Source: a virus
Direction: 5' to 3' (one strand)
Length of the DNA stretch: 30,115 bases
Virus record (IMG/VR): IMGVR_UViG_3300010354_000385
Coordinates: 1 to 30,115 of that record
This document shows, piece by piece, positions 8,029-16,843 of the stretch. The notes under the pieces were generated by a model that was given only the letters and a program-made list of their open reading frames with translations, was not told the origin of the DNA and made no database searches. The position numbers and the translations under genes are program-made. Numbering within the stretch: position 1 is the first letter of the stretch; each line of letters begins with the position of its first letter.

Positions 8029-8614
8029 TGATATCCTGACCACCGGCAGTAGGTGAATTACCTTTAACTGCTTCCCACCAAAGAATTTGGAACTCTACAG
8101 TAAATTCCTGAATTGTACCAGTTGAATAATCGAGTGGAATTGCACCTATATTAGTTGGGAATATATCATAAAAATGATATGCTCTTAAAGTGGTTCCATC
8201 ACGATCTAATTGATAGATGAATGCATCTGCAGTATATGCACTTGGATCAGTTGCGCCAGTGTTATCGGATACTCTGTTAATTTTGTTCATCCAATTCTCA
8301 AAGGCAGAACGAATGGCAAAATCAGTATCATTAATTACAGTAACTGTCCAACTTTCAAATGATCGATCACCTGCAACCTTTAGAGTTCTACCTCTAAATG
8401 AAACGTCAACTGGTGCAACGCTTGAAGCAGGTAAGTTTGCACCCTTCACCATGAATCTTGCTTTATCTAATACATTAGTATCTGTTGGGGCAATTTCTGG
8501 AAATGAAAGAACTACCTCAAATAGATTACTTCTTGCACCACCACCAGTTAGTTTACTTTTGAAGTCAGTAATCTTTCTTAATGGGGGTGGATTTAGTTGT
8601 GTTCTTGTTGTCAT
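8024..8614 (-). CDS. 19: Tail tube protein gp19
   Basis: This is the T4-type tail tube subunit that stacks in hexameric rings inside the sheath and forms the DNA channel. It has 196 residues, longer than T4 gp19 (163) but usual for marine relatives. Family features are LTGGGARSNLFEVVLSFP near the N-terminus, FMVKGANLPASS around residue 70, the FRGRTLKVAGDRSFESWTVT strand pair, and a C-terminal EFTVEFQILWWE. It directly follows gp18 with a 19-base gap containing an AGAGGT ribosome-binding motif, and precedes gp20, the standard order. No own promoter is evident, so it is probably co-transcribed with gp18. Confidence 0.96.
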   Translation of the reverse strand: MTTRTQLNPPPLRKITDFKSKLTGGGARSNLFEVVLSFPEIAPTDTNVLDKARFMVKGANLPASSVAPVDVSFRGRTLKVAGDRSFESWTVTVINDTDFAIRSAFENWMNKINRVSDNTGATDPSAYTADAFIYQLDRDGTTLRAYHFYDIFPTNIGAIPLDYSTGTIQEFTVEFQILWWEAVKGNSPTAGGQDIN

Positions 8615-8633
8615 GATTGTTTAAACCTCTAGA

Positions 8634-11042
8634 TTAAAAGTTACCGATGACTTCTTCAAAGTCAACACCAGTCTTCGTTGCAATAAAGTTCAATCCAATG
8701 TAATTAATGGATCTTGCAGGTTTAATATAAACACTTGCAATAAATTCATTACTATCAATCACGGCAGGAGTGTTATTAGTTTCATCACAAATAACAACAT
8801 AATCAAAAATACCTCGTTTCGCTTGAACATCTCTTAGGAAAGGTTCAATTGTGTTTACAAAGTTAGTTCTAGTTATTTCATCATTGAATTCAAAAAGAAC
8901 ATCTTTTGCTGCTCTTGAAATAGCATCTTCCAAATAGATGAATAAACGACGAACGTTAATTCGATCAAATGCTGAAGATCTAGCAAGTCCAGTCTTATCA
9001 CCAAATAGAATAATTCCCGCACCAGGAGAGAAAATCACTGGATTAATTCTATTTGAATAAAGTTTGTCTCTTTGAGTTTTTGTTGGATTATATGCCAATT
9101 TAACTGCATTGAGAATTGCACCTCTAGTTGTTCCTGCAGGTGAATACCATGGGAAATTATTAATGTCATTACGAGCACAAAGACCTGCAATGTCACCATT
9201 TAAAGGTACATATCTAAAAGTATTTGAAAATCTGTCATACATGTACTTATAACCACTATCAAAAATTGCATAAGATGAGGATGCAACAGATGAATAGAAG
9301 GAAACTAAATTATTTGTAATATCATCTGAAGATCTTACGGTGACTTGATTTTGTGAATATGTATCTGTAAGAGATGATCCTCTATATGGTGAAATAAATG
9401 CAATCGCATCTTTTCTTAGTTCTGCAACAGAAATCAATTTATTTGCAAGGGCCTGAGTAATTGTAATGTCATATGCAGCAGATCCCATAAGGAGAAAATC
9501 TACTGTATAATTATCAGTTGATTCAAATAGACTATATCCATCTGAAAGTTCTGAAAGATCTGCAGTTAAAGATCCAGATGTTTCAATTGAAGAACTACCA
9601 CCATAATCTTGTCCACGAGTAAGTGAATTGGTTGAAGAACCGATTGAACCAAAAATGATTCCATTAGTATCTTGATTCCAATCGTTATCTGTGGTAGGAC
9701 TGAATCCAGAAGTGTAACCAGTAGTAACAATTCCAGCAGGTTGATTCAGTGCAAAAATATATTCAGAATTAGTCTCAAGATATTTTCTCCAATAAGAAGG
9801 ATTTCCAACAGAATATTGTGCATCCTTTGCTTTAGACAGACCTAAATGTTTTTCTAAAATTGTGCCAGCATTACCTGAGATTGAACCAGTGGAATCAATT
9901 ACTACAACATGAACCTCATCAAATCTTGAATTTCTTGCTGCAGCATATTCTGTAGTTGAAGGTCTAGGTGCAAGTGAATTCCAATTAATTGATGTTGAAG
10001 TTGTTATTCCGATTGTTTGTTGGTCAAACCAATCGAGACTTGATGTATAAGAAGCATTTCCATATGAAGTTGTTGTAGTATGAATAGCAACATTTCCAGA
10101 AGATGATGAGAATGCATAAACACCAGATGGTTGATAATCTACTAAAGTTTCAGTTCCACCTGCAGATACATAACTTAAAACTTTTACATCAATTGAACTT
10201 ACACCAATACCTGTAATAATACCTTTTAAATGTCCATCCAAAACTGAAGTTGAACCAGCACCAGGATTTATTCTGCCAGCAATTGACTGAGTGACTCCAT
10301 AACCAACTTGTAGTGCTGCACTTACTGTCGATGTTGATCCAAAGTCAAAAGTAGTTGTTACAGGTGCTGAAGAAAGTGAAGTATTTGAAATTGTAATTAC
10401 TTCAGATCCAATTCCAATAACAGTTGTTCCTGAAGAGACAACTCCATTTACATCACATCTAACTTCTTGACCAAGAACAATTGATGTCGTAGTGATTCCA
10501 ATTGTATTGGCAGATCCAACAAGTATACCACTTCTATTGGAAATAGACGCTACAAAAGTAGTAACTGCACTAGTGCTAATACCATTTAAAATTTGATCTG
10601 CTTTACTATCAATAATTCCAATTCTAATTCCATTAGACCAAGATCCTGGATTTCTTGCTGAAACTACAACATCAGTTAGAGTATTTTCATCATACCCCAA
10701 TTCGTTATAATGCTCTAAACTTTTAATTTTTACAGTAGATGCAGTTCCAATAAATCCATTCGTCAGTTGACTATCATCACATCTTACAACTCTTAAAGAC
10801 CCTCCATACGCGAGATATGATGAGGCAGTTAACCAATGCTCATAATGTTTATCGACTGAATATGAATTACCGAAAGATGTTAGAAGATCATTTTCATTTT
10901 CTACCAAAGTAGGTACATCTACCGGACCCTTTGCAAAAGGTGCCACAATTGCACCCACTTTATTTGATGAAGGATTTACTCTCCCAAGTGTTAAATCAAA
11001 CTCTTTTACTACAATTCCAGGAGATGCTAAATTTAGCGGCAT
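8634..11042 (-). CDS. 18: Contractile tail sheath protein gp18
   Basis: This is the T4-type tail sheath subunit; contraction of its helical array drives the tube through the host envelope. It has 802 residues against 659 in T4. The N-terminus MPLNLASPGIVVKEFDLT matches the sheath family. The C-terminal third carries the conserved core: IAFISPYRG, GDIAGLCARNDINNFPWYSPAG, PVIFSPGAGIILFGDKT, RLFIYLEDAISRAAKDVLFEFN and a final beta region near ARSINYIGLNFIATKTG. The extra length lies in the middle (about residues 150-380), which is Ser/Thr/Gly-rich and probably a surface-exposed beta insertion. A TAGGAG ribosome-binding site lies before the ATG and an exact TATAAATA octamer 37 bases upstream, so gp18-gp19 probably start their own strong late transcript. 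Confidence 0.96.
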   Translation of the reverse strand: MPLNLASPGIVVKEFDLTLGRVNPSSNKVGAIVAPFAKGPVDVPTLVENENDLLTSFGNSYSVDKHYEHWLTASSYLAYGGSLRVVRCDDSQLTNGFIGTASTVKIKSLEHYNELGYDENTLTDVVVSARNPGSWSNGIRIGIIDSKADQILNGISTSAVTTFVASISNRSGILVGSANTIGITTTSIVLGQEVRCDVNGVVSSGTTVIGIGSEVITISNTSLSSAPVTTTFDFGSTSTVSAALQVGYGVTQSIAGRINPGAGSTSVLDGHLKGIITGIGVSSIDVKVLSYVSAGGTETLVDYQPSGVYAFSSSSGNVAIHTTTTSYGNASYTSSLDWFDQQTIGITTSTSINWNSLAPRPSTTEYAAARNSRFDEVHVVVIDSTGSISGNAGTILEKHLGLSKAKDAQYSVGNPSYWRKYLETNSEYIFALNQPAGIVTTGYTSGFSPTTDNDWNQDTNGIIFGSIGSSTNSLTRGQDYGGSSSIETSGSLTADLSELSDGYSLFESTDNYTVDFLLMGSAAYDITITQALANKLISVAELRKDAIAFISPYRGSSLTDTYSQNQVTVRSSDDITNNLVSFYSSVASSSYAIFDSGYKYMYDRFSNTFRYVPLNGDIAGLCARNDINNFPWYSPAGTTRGAILNAVKLAYNPTKTQRDKLYSNRINPVIFSPGAGIILFGDKTGLARSSAFDRINVRRLFIYLEDAISRAAKDVLFEFNDEITRTNFVNTIEPFLRDVQAKRGIFDYVVICDETNNTPAVIDSNEFIASVYIKPARSINYIGLNFIATKTGVDFEEVIGNF

Positions 11043-11078
11043 CTTTATTCTCCTACAAGACCAGGATTACTCTAAAGA

Positions 11079-11086
11079 TATTTATA
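11079..11086 (-). promoter_or_regulatory. Late promoter TATAAATA before gp18
   Basis: An exact minus-strand TATAAATA octamer lies in the 65-base gap between gp17 and gp18, 37 bases before the gp18 ATG and upstream of its TAGGAG ribosome-binding site. This is the clearest promoter in the window. A GATAAATA variant at 11105-11112 overlaps the gp17 stop, but is a poorer match. Confidence 0.8.
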
Positions 11087-11107
11087 ATTTCCTACCCTTT
11101 AATCTAT

Positions 11108-13693
11108 TTATCTATAATCCCACATATAGTTCCATTCGTGGGACATGTCCCCATATTCATCTAAATTCCAAACTTCTAATGGATGAGATTCCTCTGTCTT
11201 AGATTTTGCTAACATCCATCGATCTCCAGTCTCTCTTTCAACTGAAATTTCATTGAAATCATCTAATCCATCTGAAATAAATCCAAATGGAGACATATCC
11301 TGCTCAATCTGATTCTTCTGCTCTTCATAGATTCTTTTACGAACATCATTGTTCGTCATTTCCTTAAAGTAATCTTGTGCTACCAACCAAGAGAAGGATA
11401 CAAGACACATTGCTAAATCATCATTGCAACCTTCTTCTGCTTCAAATGAATTATGTTTTTGAGCAAATGTTGTTAATTCACTGATGATATCGAAGTCATT
11501 AGTGATAAGTTTATCATCTTCCATTAAAGTCTTAAGATTAGAACATCCTAATTTTTTAACGGATGCTGTCATTCTTACACCCAATTGAGATTTCTTTCCA
11601 CTAAATCCAGAACCTACAATTTGACCTGCACGACCTCTCATAGAGCACATGAGGAGATTATCATATTCTAAATCAAAGTGTAAAATATTTGCCACTTGAT
11701 CTCCAAGATCATTAACTTCAATTAAAACCCAGGCATTATTATATCCCTTAGCAACCTCATTAATAATGCTTGGGAATAGCATAGGTTTAATTTCATTATT
11801 TTTATACTTTGCTACGACTCTATAAGGGAAATTCGTAATGTCAAAGACAATAAATGCGGAATAATCATTATTTGTTCCTCTAGCAACATCCACTGTAATA
11901 AGATAATTGTGTTCTTCCTTTACTTCTTCGTGAACATCTAGACCGGCATTTTTCTTTATTGGTTCATCATATACGAAATTTTTTAGTTTTGCTGGGTTTA
12001 TGAGAGTATTAACTGAACCAAGAAACTCGCAAAGATGCTCTGCTCTAAACTGTTCTTCACTTGTATTAGCAATGGTTTGACGTTTCCATTCCTCATCTCT
12101 TCCAGGGACTTCAGACCAATGAACCTGAGTTGGTACGAATTCATTTCTACCTCTTTCAGCATCATGCCACATTCGGTAGAACTTATTCATACCTTTTGGC
12201 GTACTTACGATAATAACTTTTGTTGATTTTCCAGATGAAATTGTTGGATATACTGAAGCAAAGAAGTCTTCTGCAATATGATTTGGCACAAACGCAAATT
12301 CGTCTAAGAAAATAATATTAAAGGTCATACCTCTAACAGCAGACGCAGAAGTGGATGCTGCAAGAATTTTAGATCCGTTTTCTAACTCTAATGAACCTTT
12401 ATTCCATGATACAATTCCTTGTTGCATCCATTTTGGTAAGTTTTCATAAGATAATTGAAGTCTACTTAGAAGTTCTCTAGATGTTGTTGCCTTGTTTGCT
12501 AGAATTCCAATATTGACATTATCGTTGAAGATTAGATAATGTAGAAGATATGAAACTACTGTTGTGGAATTATGAGTGGGAATAAAAGTCTCTCCACATA
12601 AAAATAGATGATCATCATTGTCCACTGAAATGCATTGCATTGGTTCAGTTTCAATTTTTCGAATATCTTTAATGTAAAGTCTTTCGTGTTTTTTATAATT
12701 TAAAAGATTTCTTTGTTTTTCTAGTTTTTTTGGTAGTTTAAATACATCAAATTTATGTGCATAAAATCGAATAGTATCATACTTATCAGAAGATTCACTA
12801 ATTTGTTTATATTTTAATATGCTCTTAATACCAAGAGATGAAATCAGTTCTCTAACTTGAAGTAATAATTTTTCATCTTTTTGATGAAATTCACATATAC
12901 CGTTTAGATTTACTGAACCATTAGCGTCCATTAGACCTTGAAGAAGTTCAAGTCTTTGCTCAATAGATGAACGAAGATAATCATCTGGAATATATTTTTC
13001 TATGTCTAACTTTAAATGTGAATTGCCGCCACTTAACCAAACACCTAATGTATAAGGATCAATTGGCAAATCTTTAGTTGGAAGTTTAATTGCATCAGCA
13101 ATATTAATATAAATCGATGATGCTTTAGATGTCCCCTTTAATTTTTCAAATTTTTTAATAATTTCTTTAGTGGTTACTACCTTTTCATTATGATTCCAAT
13201 CATTATGTGATACCTTCCACAAGTGTTCACTACATGCTTTTATAATTTGACCATTATCAAATTCAATTTCATACGTATCAATCTGATGAACTTCAGACTT
13301 AGATATTACTTTTGATGGATTTCCATCTCTACCAAAAATATAATCACCAATTTTAAGATCTCCGATAGTAGTCCATCCAGTTGGTGTTGGAATAGGAGTA
13401 TCTAATGATAATTTCTTACCAACTTGACGAGGCATTAGTGCGATATTAAATCTATTTCCATGGAAATTACTAATCAATTTTTCCTGGAAAGGCCACATAT
13501 TAAAACTAACAAGACCTTCATCTACGTGTACAATTTTTATATAATTCTTCGCAAAGTAAATTGGATCATTCTTACATTTAAGAAATTCTATAACATGTTC
13601 TTCTGTCCATTCAATAGGAGTATTCGCCCTTTTTAGATTAGGATTTGATAGATATGCATCACCTACCTTTAATTGAATATCGTCAATTGCCAT
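11108..13693 (-). CDS. 17: Large terminase gp17 precursor with intein
   Basis: This is the T4-type packaging motor: an N-terminal ATPase and a C-terminal RNase H-fold nuclease that cuts concatemers and pumps DNA through gp20. The precursor has 861 residues; removing the intein (94-375) leaves 579 (T4: 610). The intein splits Walker A, whose rejoined form is MPRQVGK+STTVVSYLLHY. Walker B is NIIFLDEFAF (Asp464, Glu465) and the coupling motif STPKG is at 497-501. Nuclease acids are probably Asp602 (TVDVARG), Glu659 (IEVNDLG) and Asp758/759 (GCNDDLAM), aligning with T4 Asp401, Glu458 and Asp542. An AGAGGT ribosome-binding motif precedes the ATG; the upstream 424-residue gene ends five bases before. 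Without splicing the ATP-binding loop is broken, so packaging depends on intein removal. Confidence 0.96.
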   Translation of the reverse strand: MAIDDIQLKVGDAYLSNPNLKRANTPIEWTEEHVIEFLKCKNDPIYFAKNYIKIVHVDEGLVSFNMWPFQEKLISNFHGNRFNIALMPRQVGKKLSLDTPIPTPTGWTTIGDLKIGDYIFGRDGNPSKVISKSEVHQIDTYEIEFDNGQIIKACSEHLWKVSHNDWNHNEKVVTTKEIIKKFEKLKGTSKASSIYINIADAIKLPTKDLPIDPYTLGVWLSGGNSHLKLDIEKYIPDDYLRSSIEQRLELLQGLMDANGSVNLNGICEFHQKDEKLLLQVRELISSLGIKSILKYKQISESSDKYDTIRFYAHKFDVFKLPKKLEKQRNLLNYKKHERLYIKDIRKIETEPMQCISVDNDDHLFLCGETFIPTHNSTTVVSYLLHYLIFNDNVNIGILANKATTSRELLSRLQLSYENLPKWMQQGIVSWNKGSLELENGSKILAASTSASAVRGMTFNIIFLDEFAFVPNHIAEDFFASVYPTISSGKSTKVIIVSTPKGMNKFYRMWHDAERGRNEFVPTQVHWSEVPGRDEEWKRQTIANTSEEQFRAEHLCEFLGSVNTLINPAKLKNFVYDEPIKKNAGLDVHEEVKEEHNYLITVDVARGTNNDYSAFIVFDITNFPYRVVAKYKNNEIKPMLFPSIINEVAKGYNNAWVLIEVNDLGDQVANILHFDLEYDNLLMCSMRGRAGQIVGSGFSGKKSQLGVRMTASVKKLGCSNLKTLMEDDKLITNDFDIISELTTFAQKHNSFEAEEGCNDDLAMCLVSFSWLVAQDYFKEMTNNDVRKRIYEEQKNQIEQDMSPFGFISDGLDDFNEISVERETGDRWMLAKSKTEESHPLEVWNLDEYGDMSHEWNYMWDYR
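12569..13414 (-). mobile_element. Class 3-like mini-intein in gp17 Walker A
   Basis: This 282-residue intein (precursor 94-375) is inserted after the Walker A lysine. Its first residue is Lys94 (KLSLDTPIPTPTGW), where class 1 inteins have Cys or Ser. Block B reads IIKACSEHLWKV, with Trp159 at the position diagnostic of class 3 inteins. Block F reads MQCISVDNDDHLFL, with Cys354 at the class 3 nucleophile position. The end is FIPTHN followed by Ser376, where class 3 inteins usually have Thr. The endonuclease is decayed: the first LAGLIDADG helix is LGVWLSGGNS, lacking the acidic residue, and the second, LLQGLMDANGS (Asp256), follows only about 35 residues later, far closer than in complete enzymes. 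Homing activity is therefore probably lost while splicing may be retained. Confidence 0.93.
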
Positions 13694-13698
13694 GAAAA

Positions 13699-14973
13699 TT
13701 ACCTCTGTTCAATCCAGTTTAATACTGCAAGTGCTGTTTTATTTACGTTTGGGGATGCACAGGCAAGTGTAAAAGTATCACTGACTGTTCCAATACCAGA
13801 CCTTCCAAGTTGCAAATCTGCAAGTCTATCAATCTCAATCAAAGTAGAACCACCAGAAACTATGAATCCAGAAAGAATATCTCTACCACCGGAAAGTGCA
13901 GTTGCTGAAGTATCATACTGAACAAATGAATCTACATCTGCATGATTTGTCCAAACTGGATTAGTTAATGTTGCATTCTGCAAAAGTTTCCAGTATACAT
14001 TAGTGTTATCATTTGTTACCGCTTGTAGAGACCTTAAGAGCATTACAGCATTCAAAGCAGTTGATTTAAGTCTCAAACTTACAATTGGATAAAATGTATT
14101 TGAAAGTGGCATTGTAGTACCTGTGATGCCATTAGACTGACTTAAAAGAGTTCCGAGTTTGTCTACGTTACCATCTTGAATCAGAGAATTAGAACCCTGA
14201 TACATGTAATGAGTTCCAGCAACACCAGTTATGTTCTCAATCTCGACCCGAATGGGAAGAAACGGAGTAGAACACCATACTCTATCAAGATTATTTGAGT
14301 TATCAAAAGTGTGACTCTTGATGGTTTCACCAGACATTAACCAAGAAAAATCTACGGTTCCTGCTCCATACCACTCATAACTAATAGAAATCATCTGTTG
14401 TTTTGTTGGGTCTGCAGTTACACCAGTCCAACCATTACCATCAAACTTTTCACCATTCCATTCATCTCTGAATACTCTTCTTTCTGTGGTAATACCAGAT
14501 GTAGAAGTGCGAATTACATAAGAATACGTTCCACCATCATCTTCAAAATAAGCACCATTATTATCATCAAATAATCCAAATCTTCTACGAATACCTACTT
14601 GCGGGTTTTCCAGTCGAATTGCAAATGCAAGAGTTGCTGGTCTTCCAGGAATGTATCTCATTACATTCTTGGTTTGTCTGATGACTTTACTTCCAGTAGT
14701 AGAACCGACTTGCATAATTACATTACTGGAATACTGATTCCAAGTTGCAGTTCCAACTCCAACTACTCTCTCATCCCAAACATCAGTCTCTTTACCATAC
14801 TGAAAAGTATTAAAGAAGACTGTTTGGAAAGGTGCAGTCTTTAGTCTATTGTTATTAGAAAACTGAGGTCTCCAGTCTGTCTGGTTTCCCCAGTGATCTG
14901 CTATATTGTATACTTCAAATAAAGATCTTTCTTGATTTAAATAATCTTGCTCATTTTTATTCCACTGCGCCAT
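13699..14973 (-). CDS. Conserved virion-type protein upstream of gp17
   Basis: This 424-residue protein starts MAQWNKNEQDYLNQERSLFE. It is rich in Asn, Thr, Ser and aromatic residues, is predicted mostly beta, and has no signal peptide, membrane helix or enzymatic motif that I can see. Trp/Tyr/Gly-rich strings such as RDEWNGEKFDGNGW and ISYEWYGAGTVDFSW suggest a jelly-roll or lectin-like sandwich, but that is a guess. Proteins like this lie next to the terminase in marine T4-like phages and are annotated hypothetical or structural. A GGAG ribosome-binding site precedes the ATG; the gene begins three bases after the stop of the 102-residue gene and ends five bases before gp17. A capsid or tail decoration role would fit the context but is unproven. 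Confidence 0.85.
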   Translation of the reverse strand: MAQWNKNEQDYLNQERSLFEVYNIADHWGNQTDWRPQFSNNNRLKTAPFQTVFFNTFQYGKETDVWDERVVGVGTATWNQYSSNVIMQVGSTTGSKVIRQTKNVMRYIPGRPATLAFAIRLENPQVGIRRRFGLFDDNNGAYFEDDGGTYSYVIRTSTSGITTERRVFRDEWNGEKFDGNGWTGVTADPTKQQMISISYEWYGAGTVDFSWLMSGETIKSHTFDNSNNLDRVWCSTPFLPIRVEIENITGVAGTHYMYQGSNSLIQDGNVDKLGTLLSQSNGITGTTMPLSNTFYPIVSLRLKSTALNAVMLLRSLQAVTNDNTNVYWKLLQNATLTNPVWTNHADVDSFVQYDTSATALSGGRDILSGFIVSGGSTLIEIDRLADLQLGRSGIGTVSDTFTLACASPNVNKTALAVLNWIEQR

Positions 14974-14976
14974 GAA

Positions 14977-15285
14977 TTAATCACTCCAAGTTAAACTTTC
15001 TGGTCGATATCTTTGCGCTGATTTAACTTTGATTGAATTTTCTGTCACTGGATAGACATTATGAACTATTGCTCCAGGATACTCTGTTTGAAGTTGCTCT
15101 GTTAAGGCATTTTTATTCATCATTTTACCTTCAAGTTGCATACGATATAATCTCCCTTGCCAAACTACATCTGCAAGAAAAGACTCCGTTGCTATTTCTG
15201 GTTGTGATGAATTCATATAGAGATTTCCATTAAAATCTCCTGAAATATTAATGCTCTCAGTTAAAAATTGTTGAAATGATTTCAT
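14977..15285 (-). CDS. Conserved small phage protein, 102 residues
   Basis: This short protein begins MKSFQQFLTESINISGDFNG and ends YRPESLTWSD. The N-terminal MKSFxxFLxES pattern is common among proteins of marine T4-like phages and resembles a short amphipathic leader. The core DVVWQGRLYRMQLEG and EYPGAIVHNVYPV look like a small alpha/beta fold. Close relatives occur at this place, between gp16 and gp17, in many cyanomyophages, with no known function. A GGATAAGTA motif before the ATG can serve as ribosome-binding site, and a CATAAATA octamer lies 49 bases upstream. Together with the 424-residue gene and gp17 it probably forms a transcription unit. Confidence 0.87.
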   Translation of the reverse strand: MKSFQQFLTESINISGDFNGNLYMNSSQPEIATESFLADVVWQGRLYRMQLEGKMMNKNALTEQLQTEYPGAIVHNVYPVTENSIKVKSAQRYRPESLTWSD

Positions 15286-15333
15286 TACTTATCCATCTGT
15301 ACAAGTTTTTGTATCCTTATCATCCCTTCTTAT

Positions 15334-15341
15334 TATTTATG
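15334..15341 (-). promoter_or_regulatory. Late-promoter variant CATAAATA
   Basis: CATAAATA on the minus strand lies in the 74-base gap between the 490-residue and 102-residue genes, 49 bases before the latter's ATG. It differs from the T4 octamer only in the first base. The same variant precedes two other genes in the window, which suggests it is a functional form in this phage. Confidence 0.55.
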
Positions 15342-15359
15342 TAATACAAAAGGTATGAA

Positions 15360-16832
15360 TTAGCATCTCCATCTTTTTCTTGCTTTACAGATTGGTTTAT
15401 CTGGAGTTTTAGAGCAATCTATATTATGCATATCTCTCTGCCCAGCAGATCTACTACAATATGAAGAACGACGCTTCGCTCTCTTACCTTTTGGATTTTT
15501 TTCAGTTACTGCTGTTTTAAGTTTTGACCCTGGATTCTCTCGACGATAAGCATTTACTGCTGCTTGACTCAATCCATCTGTTTTGTCTTTACGATTAACT
15601 TTCTGCCAGTCTTCACTTAATCCAAAATCTGTTCTCCAGTTTGAGTATTCAACTAAATCATTTTCTGGTTCATAGTGTGCTACTTGCACCGGATTTTTAT
15701 ACGGAGATTCTCCACCCCTTATCTTTAATCTATCTCCAAGTACTGAAGATTCATTGATTTTATGTTCTCCACTATCAACATAATCTGCAGCAGAATCTAG
15801 ATAATCTGCTGCTTTAGTAATTTTAGATTGAACCCATGCCTCAATATTACCTTCACCTTTTAGTTTTTTACGAAGTCTCTTTGCAGCAGAAATAATAGTG
15901 GAAATTTCAGATCTTGCCATAGAGTGCTCATGATCATAAGATTCTGGAAAATTACCTGGATGTGGAGTATTAGGTGTATATGACTTCAAATTAATGGGCA
16001 TAGAATATAAATCCCAAAATTTAGGTCCATATTTACATTCACCACGAGTCTCATCCTTTTGACATTTAGGGCAATATCTCATCATTTCCATTGATTCGTT
16101 TTTAGTTCCCCAATTTGATGCACCTACCTTACGGCATTTTACCAAAGCCCCTGATGCATAAGCTGATGGGAATACCGAATATCTTGACTTGACTTTATGA
16201 TAACAAGCATCCTTAGTTCCACTACCTTTTCCAGGTTTATCTTTTTGTGCTTCTTGAAGTTCCATGGATTCTTTAAGTTTTGGTTCTGCTTTTATATAAT
16301 TTGGGTCTTTTTTACCCTTTGCAAATGTAGGGACATTTGTTGGGGATGATCCACCAGACTTACTCTGCTGTCCTTTATCCATTTGTCTTTTTCTACGAAC
16401 AGCGGATCGAATAAGACGTATACCTTTCTTCCCTTTATTTTTTAATGCTTTGAGTCTACCACTACTGAAGCATTTAGGTGTCTTAGTTTCACCTGGTTCA
16501 TTTGCACATGGAGAACCATCTGCTTGAACCCATCCTGGTTTCCCATCTTTAGATTTAGATCCTTCATACCAATGATGAAGAGTTCCTTCACTCACATCTT
16601 TAAATTTGCGATGTTCATTTTTTGCACTTTTCTCCATTTTTTTCAAACGTATATAATAATCTGGAATCTCATCAAGATGCTGAAGTGCAATAGTAATGGC
16701 AAGATCTTTATCTTTAGTATGTTCATGTTCAATTGGAATTCCCATATCAAGTTGCTTCTTTACAAATGAAACATCTAAACGATGTTTTTTTGCAATTTCT
16801 TCTACACTTTTATGAGACTTTAATTTTGACAC
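15360..16832 (-). CDS. Multi-module DUF5661/DUF5872 protein
   Basis: This 490-residue, strongly basic protein is built from short modules. Residues 1-66 match DUF5661 (VEEIAKKHRLDVSFVKKQLD ... HEHTKDKD). Residues about 83-160 match DUF5872 (HHWYEGSKSKDGKPGW, ANEPGETKTPKCFSS, basic tail). Residues 207-242 form a cysteine-containing unit (KDACYHKVKSRYSVFPSAYA, VKCRKVG). Residues 252-275 carry a CPKC...C zinc-ribbon-like element. Residues 300-358 are helical. Residues 415-490 resemble the DUF6321-like Arg/Lys-rich tail (NPGSKLKTAVTEKNPKGKRA), ending KARKRWRC. An LQEA at 192-195 fits the gp21 cleavage rule, so it may be a processed internal head protein. Such modules recur singly or fused in marine T4-like phages. 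The function is unknown; DNA binding in the capsid or terminase complex is inferred from charge and position beside gp16. Confidence 0.88.
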   Translation of the reverse strand: MSKLKSHKSVEEIAKKHRLDVSFVKKQLDMGIPIEHEHTKDKDLAITIALQHLDEIPDYYIRLKKMEKSAKNEHRKFKDVSEGTLHHWYEGSKSKDGKPGWVQADGSPCANEPGETKTPKCFSSGRLKALKNKGKKGIRLIRSAVRRKRQMDKGQQSKSGGSSPTNVPTFAKGKKDPNYIKAEPKLKESMELQEAQKDKPGKGSGTKDACYHKVKSRYSVFPSAYASGALVKCRKVGASNWGTKNESMEMMRYCPKCQKDETRGECKYGPKFWDLYSMPINLKSYTPNTPHPGNFPESYDHEHSMARSEISTIISAAKRLRKKLKGEGNIEAWVQSKITKAADYLDSAADYVDSGEHKINESSVLGDRLKIRGGESPYKNPVQVAHYEPENDLVEYSNWRTDFGLSEDWQKVNRKDKTDGLSQAAVNAYRRENPGSKLKTAVTEKNPKGKRAKRRSSYCSRSAGQRDMHNIDCSKTPDKPICKARKRWRC

Positions 16833-16843
16833 ATTACTATAAT

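Noticed and set aside
11105-11112. GATAAATA overlapping the gp17 stop as a promoter
   Set aside because: A perfect TATAAATA lies 26 bases further down, closer to gp18, and the GATAAATA form also occurs inside gp14 and gp8 coding sequence.
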